DNA from: Candidatus Altarchaeales archaeon
Lineage (GTDB): Archaea; Altiarchaeota; Altiarchaeia; IMC4; QMZM01
DNA length: 5,581 bases
NCBI GenBank assembly: GCA_003663175.1
Contig: QMZM01000066.1
Span: 1 to 5,581, forward strand
Reading direction: 5' to 3'
A program made the position numbers and the translations under genes. The first letter of the stretch is position 1. Each line of letters begins with the position of its first letter. Shown piece by piece: positions 1-4,038 of this stretch. Below the pieces are notes generated by a model. The model ran no database searches. It saw only the letters and a program-made list of their open reading frames with translations, and was not told the origin of the DNA.

Positions 1-26
1 GTTAAAAAGGAGGGTCATAAATGGTA

Positions 27-59
27 GTATGATAGTTCATACCAGTTCCTTCTTTTTTT
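27..59 (+). terminator. Possible plus-strand terminator (hairpin plus T7)
   Basis: A 6-bp stem with a 4-base loop (GTATGA at 27-32, TCATAC at 37-42) is followed ten bases later by a run of seven T at 53-59. Archaeal RNA polymerase can terminate on T-runs alone, so the tract could end a transcript entering from the left of the window. The hairpin is short and not adjacent to the T-run, and no gene end was identified just upstream, so the call is weak. Confidence 0.25.
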
Positions 60-122
60 ATTCCAGAAATTCTGCTAAGAATCAGCCTAAATCTTTAATC
101 TGTGAAATTCAGGATATATAAC

Positions 123-197
123 ATGGAAATTGAATGTATCTACGATTTTGTAATGGCTAGATTATCTGAGAATAATGAGGCTCTCTTAGTTCGATGA
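123..197 (+). CDS. Doubtful 24-residue small ORF
   Basis: An ATG at 123 opens a 24-codon frame ending in TGA at 195-197. A partial Shine-Dalgarno AGGA lies at 111-114, eight bases before the ATG. The predicted peptide is mixed acidic and hydrophobic (it contains YDFVMARLSENNEALLVR) and matches no family I know. Its stop overlaps the ATG of the next short frame in an ATGA junction, which is how translationally coupled genes are often arranged. At this length chance is the simpler explanation. It could also be a fragment of a broken gene. Confidence 0.12.
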   Translation: MEIECIYDFVMARLSENNEALLVR

Positions 198-334
198 ATG
201 TTGTTGAAGAGACATTTTTCAAATTATTATATATGGAAAACGGAACGTATTTAAACTCTCACCAAGCGAGGACTCCACAATATCAGTCATCCATCCTCAT
301 TTTGGATTTGGGGGTTCATGTTGGGTGGAGGTAA
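194..334 (+). CDS. Doubtful 46-residue small ORF
   Basis: An ATG at 194 opens 46 codons to a TAA at 332-334. The ATG overlaps the stop of the preceding short frame by four bases (ATGA). The end lies three bases from the stop of the convergent acylphosphatase gene. The peptide starts MNVVEETFFKLLYMENG and ends in a hydrophobic stretch with VHVGWR. Its middle is rich in Gln, Ser and His, unlike the Lys/Glu/Ile/Arg-rich proteins encoded nearby, and this argues against it. There is no recognisable motif or strong ribosome site. It may be a real small gene, part of a frameshifted remnant, or chance. Confidence 0.18.
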   Translation: MNVVEETFFKLLYMENGTYLNSHQARTPQYQSSILILDLGVHVGWR

Positions 335-337
335 TTA

Positions 338-613
338 TTAATATCTTATCTCAAATTCATCATATTCATGGGTTGGCTTCTCAATCCTCACATCAACATT
401 TGAAACAGATGCAAGCACCGGCCCCTTATGACACCATTCGATCATTTCCCTTACCTTTTCCTCCTCTCCTTCGAATACCGCTTCAACCCTACCATCTGCT
501 AGGTTTCTTACCCAACCCTTTAAGCCAAGTTCCCTCGCCTTATCCCTTGTACTTGCTCTGAAGAAAACTCCCTGAACCCTTCCAGAGATATAGACATGCG
601 CTCTAATTATCAT
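338..613 (-). CDS. acyP: Acylphosphatase
   Basis: This is a small cytosolic enzyme that hydrolyses the carboxyl-phosphate bond of acyl phosphates such as acetyl phosphate or 1,3-bisphosphoglycerate. With the start at 613 it has 91 residues, the usual family length. The family signature GRVQGVFFRAS is at about residues 11-21, with the phosphate-binding Arg19. The second signature block, GWVRNLADGRVEAVFEG, follows at about 33-49 with catalytic Asn37. Three in-frame starts exist: GTG at 622, ATG at 619 and ATG at 613. I prefer 613 because MIIRAHVYISG matches the N-terminus typical of archaeal members and a GTGAT ribosome-site match sits four bases before it. It is the last gene of the enolase and radical SAM set, starting about ten bases after the stop of the upstream gene, so it is probably co-transcribed. 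Identity is secure; the exact start is not. Confidence 0.93.
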   Translation of the reverse strand: MIIRAHVYISGRVQGVFFRASTRDKARELGLKGWVRNLADGRVEAVFEGEEEKVREMIEWCHKGPVLASVSNVDVRIEKPTHEYDEFEIRY

Positions 614-617
614 TTTC

Positions 618-622
618 ATCAC
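618..622 (-). promoter_or_regulatory. Ribosome-site match favouring the acylphosphatase start at 613
   Basis: On the minus strand GTGAT is followed by four bases and the ATG at 613-611. GTGAT is complementary to the ATCAC at the 3' end of archaeal 16S rRNA, and a short spacer is right for this distal part of the anti-Shine-Dalgarno sequence. The site lies within the alternative starts at 622 and 619, which have no comparable site upstream, so it favours the third start. Confidence 0.35.
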
Positions 623-623
623 A

Positions 624-1670
624 TCATAAATTTAATAAATGTTTATTTCCTATGTTAACATTCTTCAGATATTTCTTTGCGGTGTTATAGCATTCCTCAA
701 CTTGTCTTCTCGGGGTTATTGGTAGGTCGGACATATAGAATGATGGATGAAATACTAATAGAGAATAGGGAATCTCCGAATTTAAATCTGATATAAATTT
801 TGCAATTTTTTCAATTTCTATCGAATCCACATATCCTGGGACCAAGAGGGTTGTCGCGGTAATAACTGGCTCTTCTCTCTTATGATAGAATTCATTTACA
901 ATCATTTCAAAATTCTCATATGCCCTTTCATTTGATACACCGGAGAGTGCGATTGATAGTTCTGGAGTAAATGCCTTCAAATCAAATTTCACATTTCCGC
1001 CGCTAAGCAATGAAATCTCCACAGCTCTTCTTACGAGATTTTCATTACCACAGCCATTCCATTCCCAGCATATCCTTATATCGCTCCTCTCCCGAATTAT
1101 CTTTTCAGAAACATTTATGGCAAATGGTAAGTGGGGCTCGGGTGAGCCACCAAAATAGCATATACACGAGATTCTTTCGTTCTTTAGCACATAATCTATA
1201 AATTCATTTGAATTTATTCTGAATCTATAGCTTATATTCTTGTGTGATGAATTTTGACAGAATATGCAATTAAAATTGCAACCATAGAAGAAAACTGCCA
1301 GATTGAATTTTCCAATTTCCCTGCTTCCCGAACAGAACCACGATGCACAACAGTTTGTTGGCAACGGGTCGAGATATTTGTATAGAATTCCGTATTCTCC
1401 ATTTGGAATTAATCTTCCATTTAAATTTTGTCTGACACCACAGTATCCCACCTCTTTATTAATTAATTGACATTCATTTGAGCATAATCCACATGGAATC
1501 CCCCCTTGACTTTTTGGTGGATTTATGGGTAGATTAAATTTCTCCCTAATTTTATAGTGGGCATTCTCAACATAGTAAGAACTCTCTGACTTATTCCTTA
1601 TACAATCAACACATACCTGTAGGATTTCTGATACATAGGAATCGCCTTTACATATCCTACACTTCATCAT
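624..1670 (-). CDS. PflA-like radical SAM protein with additional cysteine clusters
   Basis: A 348-residue protein of the broad pyruvate-formate-lyase-activase-like radical SAM group (COG1180 type). Numbering from the ATG at 1670, the radical SAM motif CNFNCIFC (C131, C135, C138) would bind the 4Fe-4S cluster and SAM. A GGSPEP segment near 174-179 corresponds to the GGE-like SAM-contacting motif. Two further clusters precede it: a zinc-ribbon-like C4-x2-C7 and C20-x2-C23, and a C60-x2-C63-x3-C67-x9-C77 block. The segment PLPTNCCASWFC and the later KFDLKA and LLVPGYVD blocks match my recollection of a conserved archaeal subfamily of unknown substrate. In-frame TTG at 1676, ATG at 1670 and ATG at 1667 are possible starts; the first ATG is chosen, and none has a clear ribosome site. 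It follows eno by 40 bases and precedes acylphosphatase. No glycyl-radical partner is visible, so 'activase' should not be assumed. Confidence 0.88.
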   Translation of the reverse strand: MMKCRICKGDSYVSEILQVCVDCIRNKSESSYYVENAHYKIREKFNLPINPPKSQGGIPCGLCSNECQLINKEVGYCGVRQNLNGRLIPNGEYGILYKYLDPLPTNCCASWFCSGSREIGKFNLAVFFYGCNFNCIFCQNSSHKNISYRFRINSNEFIDYVLKNERISCICYFGGSPEPHLPFAINVSEKIIRERSDIRICWEWNGCGNENLVRRAVEISLLSGGNVKFDLKAFTPELSIALSGVSNERAYENFEMIVNEFYHKREEPVITATTLLVPGYVDSIEIEKIAKFISDLNSEIPYSLLVFHPSFYMSDLPITPRRQVEECYNTAKKYLKNVNIGNKHLLNL

Positions 1671-1710
1671 ATTCAATTTTTATTGGAGAGATTTGGGGTA
1701 ATAGATTAGC

Positions 1711-2991
1711 CTATAATATATTGCCCATATACTCTGCCTTACCCTCCTCTTTTAGTTCTTCCTCTATTCTGAGGAGTTGATTATATTTTGCATTTCTTTC
1801 CGACCTGCATGGTGCTCCAGATTTTATCTGACCCGTTCCCAAGCCCACAACCAAATCTGCAATGAATGGATCCTCAGTTTCACCAGAGCGATGAGAAACC
1901 ATGACATTCCATTCACTTTTCAATGAATATTTTGCAGCCTCTATGCTTTCTGTAATTGTACCTATCTGATTTATCTTGAGAAGGAGGGCATTACACGCAT
2001 TGCTCTTTACAGCCCTCTTGATCCTTTTTATATTAGTGACCAATAAATCATCACCAACTATCTGAACCTTCTTGCCAAATTCTGTTGTGAATTCTATCCA
2101 TGAATCCCAGTCATCTTGGGAGAATATATCCTCTACCGAGATAATCGGATAATTTGATATCAAATCAGAATAGAATCCAATCATATCATTCCTATCCATT
2201 TCACTACCATCGAGAATGTATCTACCGTTACTGTAGAACTCCGATGCGGCCGCATCAATTGCAAGTGATATATCGTCTTCGTATCCCAATTCATGAATTG
2301 ACTTCAGGATCAATCCTATTGCATCCTCTGTTTTATTCAGTGGTGGTGCAAAGCCACCCTCATCACCAACATTGATGGCATTTTTTCCATATCTCTTCTT
2401 TATCGTCTCTTTTAATGTGTGGTATATTTCAGAGCATATGCGAATCCCTTCACCGAGGCTGTTTGCCCTGGTTGGCATTATCATAAATTCTTGGATTTTG
2501 AGATCGTTTCCCGCGTGCTTCCCACCATTTATTATATTCATTGCGGGCGTTGGCAGAATGAGTGTCCCATTTCCCACGATTTCTGCAATTCTCTTATATA
2601 GAGGAATATTCATCTCTAATGCAGACGCCCTTAGAATCGCCATACTCACTCCAAGGATAGCATTTGCTCCAAGATTTGACTTGTTTTCCGTTCCATCCAA
2701 TTCGATCATTAGTTCATCAATCTCGCCCTGTTCCCTACAATCCATTCCAATTATATTCTTTGCTATTATGTCATTAACATTCTCCACAGCCCTTCTAACA
2801 CCCATTCCAAGAAATCTATCATCATTATCTCTCAGTTCCAATGCCTCGTGTTTCCCCTTGCTTGCACCAGATGGAACCATGGCTCTTGATATTCCATTTT
2901 TTGTCTTTACTTCAACCTCAACTGTCGGATTTCCTCTCGAATCCAAGACCTCACGAGCCTTTACAGATAGAATTTCAAATTCATTTGTCAT
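1711..2991 (-). CDS. eno: Enolase (phosphopyruvate hydratase)
   Basis: Catalyses the reversible interconversion of 2-phosphoglycerate and phosphoenolpyruvate in glycolysis and gluconeogenesis; cytosolic and normally oligomeric. At 426 residues it has full family length. The N-terminal domain shows VLDSRGNPTVEVEV (15-28) and the mobile loop PSGASKGKHEALELRD (40-55). In the barrel domain H159 lies in GGKHAGND, E168 in IQEF and E211 in VGDEGGFAP. The magnesium ligands are D246, E287 and D314, and the catalytic lysine is K339 in the signature LLLKINQIGTITES. H367, R368 and S369 lie in VSHRSGETED, and K390 is in TGQIKSG. All key residues are present, so it should be active. The start is the only ATG ahead of the conserved region; no Shine-Dalgarno precedes it. 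It heads the eno, radical SAM and acylphosphatase set and is divergent from the gene at 3091. Confidence 0.98.
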   Translation of the reverse strand: MTNEFEILSVKAREVLDSRGNPTVEVEVKTKNGISRAMVPSGASKGKHEALELRDNDDRFLGMGVRRAVENVNDIIAKNIIGMDCREQGEIDELMIELDGTENKSNLGANAILGVSMAILRASALEMNIPLYKRIAEIVGNGTLILPTPAMNIINGGKHAGNDLKIQEFMIMPTRANSLGEGIRICSEIYHTLKETIKKRYGKNAINVGDEGGFAPPLNKTEDAIGLILKSIHELGYEDDISLAIDAAASEFYSNGRYILDGSEMDRNDMIGFYSDLISNYPIISVEDIFSQDDWDSWIEFTTEFGKKVQIVGDDLLVTNIKRIKRAVKSNACNALLLKINQIGTITESIEAAKYSLKSEWNVMVSHRSGETEDPFIADLVVGLGTGQIKSGAPCRSERNAKYNQLLRIEEELKEEGKAEYMGNIL

Positions 2992-3004
2992 TCTAATTAC
3001 AATT

Positions 3005-3024
3005 TAATTAATGATAATTAATGA
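3005..3024. repeat. Perfect 10-base tandem repeat upstream of eno
   Basis: TAATTAATGA occurs twice in immediate succession (3005-3014, 3015-3024). The period is about one helical turn, and the repeat lies between the TATA-like element and the eno start, close to where eno transcription would begin. This is a plausible operator arrangement, but the low complexity of this AT-rich gap means chance is not excluded. Confidence 0.4.
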
Positions 3025-3046
3025 AGTTAGAAAAATAAAATAGAAA

Positions 3047-3056
3047 AATATATATT
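3047..3056. promoter_or_regulatory. Palindromic TATA element between divergent genes
   Basis: AATATATATT is a perfect 10-base palindrome in the 99-base gap between the divergent genes. Read on the plus strand it follows an A-rich GAAAA stretch that could act as a BRE, and it would place the transcription start at about 3076-3080, giving a very short leader for the gene at 3091. Read on the minus strand it would start eno transcription near 3025, leaving a leader of about 34 bases. A single TATA box may serve both directions, or one direction may use another AT-rich site nearby. Confidence 0.45.
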
Positions 3057-3080
3057 CTGTAATACTCAATTAGTTAATGT

Positions 3081-3084
3081 GGTG
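3081..3084 (+). promoter_or_regulatory. Ribosome-site match deciding the start at 3091
   Basis: GGTG sits six bases before the ATG at 3091 and complements the CACC of the archaeal 16S 3' end. The in-frame GTG codons at 3079 and 3082 overlap this site, so the ATG at 3091 is the more likely start of the downstream gene. Confidence 0.4.
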
Positions 3085-3090
3085 GGTTTT

Positions 3091-4011
3091 ATGGACAGGG
3101 ATCTGCTCGAACTCAAGAGGAGATTGGAGAGCGAGTTTGAGGAATTAGATAACATGGAGATGGAAGAGGGAAAAGAGAGCATAGAGAACATAGATAGGGA
3201 GGATACCCAAACTGAGATTGAGTGTTCATTTGCTCTAATGGAAAATCATAGAGAGAACGCCCACAAATACTTCCTATCCAAGAGAGAGAAGGGGATATTT
3301 GGGCGTGGAGAAGAGATCGCCGAGATTGGGCTGAGATATGCCCCCATTGGCAAATTTGAGGTCGTGAAGAGTATTAGATTAAAGAAGGGTATGATAATCA
3401 CTAGAGAGATTCAGAAGGATATAAGGAATTATTTTTATGTGAGCATGAGCACAAAGGATATATTCTTTGTTAGAGTTGACAAGATGAGGAAGCAATTAGT
3501 GAATTCTGACATTTTATGTATATTGGAGAGACTGCCTGAGAATGCAAGAAGCCTCTTATTAGATTTTGTTGAATTCAGGAAGTTTAAATTTAGTCAGTTA
3601 CGAAATCCCGTTGATGAGGAGGCAAGAATAATTCTGATGCAGATGGATCTAATAGAGCTAGATAAATCGGTTTCAGGCGTTGTTAAAGACGTTCTAAAGG
3701 AGGCAATTGGGGATTACTGGGGCATTGGAGATTATGATATGAAATTGAAGTTCTATTTTCCGAGATTTAGTGATAAGACATTCGATCTCGCCAAATTTAT
3801 AGAAATTCGGAATTCTGTAGATAACTCAATTGAAAGGGATCCGATCGAATTTGATTCTGAGGAGATTTCATATTCTCTGGGAGAGTTATTTAACGGAACC
3901 GCATATTTCAATGAGATCATATACATGCCCTATTACTTCTGCAGATATGTAAGCGGGGATGAGACCGAATCAGAACGCTACGAATTATACTTCCCGGTGA
4001 AATTTCTTTAG
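3091..4011 (+). CDS. Uncharacterised archaeal protein with a duplicated Y-x-P motif
   Basis: A 306-residue protein that I cannot assign to a family. The N-terminus (about 1-45) is strongly acidic, with regular Leu/Glu/Arg spacing suggesting a helix or short coiled coil. A motif EIGLRYAPIGKFEVV (78-92) recurs near the C-terminus as NEIIYMPYYFCRYV (274-287), with Y83/P85 aligning to Y278/P280. Between them lies a helical stretch (about 140-205, ILCILERLPENARSLLLDF onward) that could be a winged-helix-like or all-helical domain. No nucleotide-binding, metal-binding or catalytic signature is visible, and there is no signal peptide or membrane segment. Similar Y-x-P-Y strands occur, as I recall, in C-terminal regions of some archaeal DUF87/HerA-like ATPases, which makes an accessory or adaptor role a guess. 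It is transcribed divergently from eno and convergently with tgtA. GTG at 3079 is an alternative start. Codon use matches the neighbours, so it looks native. Confidence 0.85.
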   Translation: MDRDLLELKRRLESEFEELDNMEMEEGKESIENIDREDTQTEIECSFALMENHRENAHKYFLSKREKGIFGRGEEIAEIGLRYAPIGKFEVVKSIRLKKGMIITREIQKDIRNYFYVSMSTKDIFFVRVDKMRKQLVNSDILCILERLPENARSLLLDFVEFRKFKFSQLRNPVDEEARIILMQMDLIELDKSVSGVVKDVLKEAIGDYWGIGDYDMKLKFYFPRFSDKTFDLAKFIEIRNSVDNSIERDPIEFDSEEISYSLGELFNGTAYFNEIIYMPYYFCRYVSGDETESERYELYFPVKFL

Positions 4012-4038
4012 AAAAATTTCTTTAATTAAATTTAATTA
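4000..4038. terminator. Convergent intergenic terminator-like region with repeats
   Basis: The stops of the gene at 3091 (TAG, 4009-4011) and of tgtA (TAA, complement 4036-4038) face each other across 24 bases. AAATTTCTTTA is repeated directly at 4000-4010 and 4014-4024. TAATTAAATTTAATTA at 4023-4038 is a perfect 16-base palindrome. On the minus strand a T5 run (complement of 4012-4016) follows the palindrome, a reasonable archaeal stop signal for tgtA. The plus-strand signal is weaker. The stems are all A-T rich, so any RNA hairpin would be unstable. Confidence 0.4.

Larger units (their letters stand above)
1..337. other. Left flank without a confident gene
   Basis: No frame here gives a recognisable protein on either strand, and no tRNA, rRNA or CRISPR pattern was found. 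What it does hold is a good Shine-Dalgarno-like AGGAGG at 8-13 placed 7 bases before an ATG at 21 that stops after three codons. It also holds a T-rich tract at 47-60, AT-rich TATA-like stretches at 114-121 and 226-234, and a chain of short plus-strand frames (29-121, 123-197, 194-334). The stretch could be the remains of a decayed gene, an unrecognised small-protein or RNA locus, or plain spacer; the sequence alone does not decide. Confidence 0.5.

Noticed and set aside
190..200. C-box-like CGATGA as a C/D guide RNA
   Set aside because: The C box match is imperfect and no D box lies at a suitable distance downstream; a CTGA upstream at 167 is in the wrong order.
273..330. CTCCAC/GTGGAG pairing (273-278 with 325-330) as a structured RNA
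   Set aside because: Only six base pairs close a loop of more than 40 bases with no consistent inner helices, and the sequence does not resemble tRNA, 5S, SRP or RNase P RNA.
325..561. Open plus-strand frame opposite acylphosphatase, preceded by GGAGGT-like sequence near 327-332
   Set aside because: It overlaps almost all of a well-supported gene on the other strand, starts with GTG inside the ribosome-site-like sequence, and its Pro/Leu/Ser/His-rich product is typical of an antisense shadow.
624..1670. Naming the radical SAM protein pyruvate formate-lyase activase or the AmmeMemoRadiSam enzyme
   Set aside because: No glycyl-radical enzyme or the partner genes of that system are in view, and the N-terminal ribbon and PLPTNC segment set it apart from those named groups.
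2372..3007. Long plus-strand frame of about 211 codons opposite eno
   Set aside because: The reverse strand encodes enolase with every catalytic residue intact. The antisense product is a hydrophobic mirror of that coding bias and matches no known family.
3091..4011. Calling the unknown protein a HerA-type ATPase
   Set aside because: It has no Walker A or Walker B motif; the only link is a short Y-x-P-like strand motif recalled from memory.
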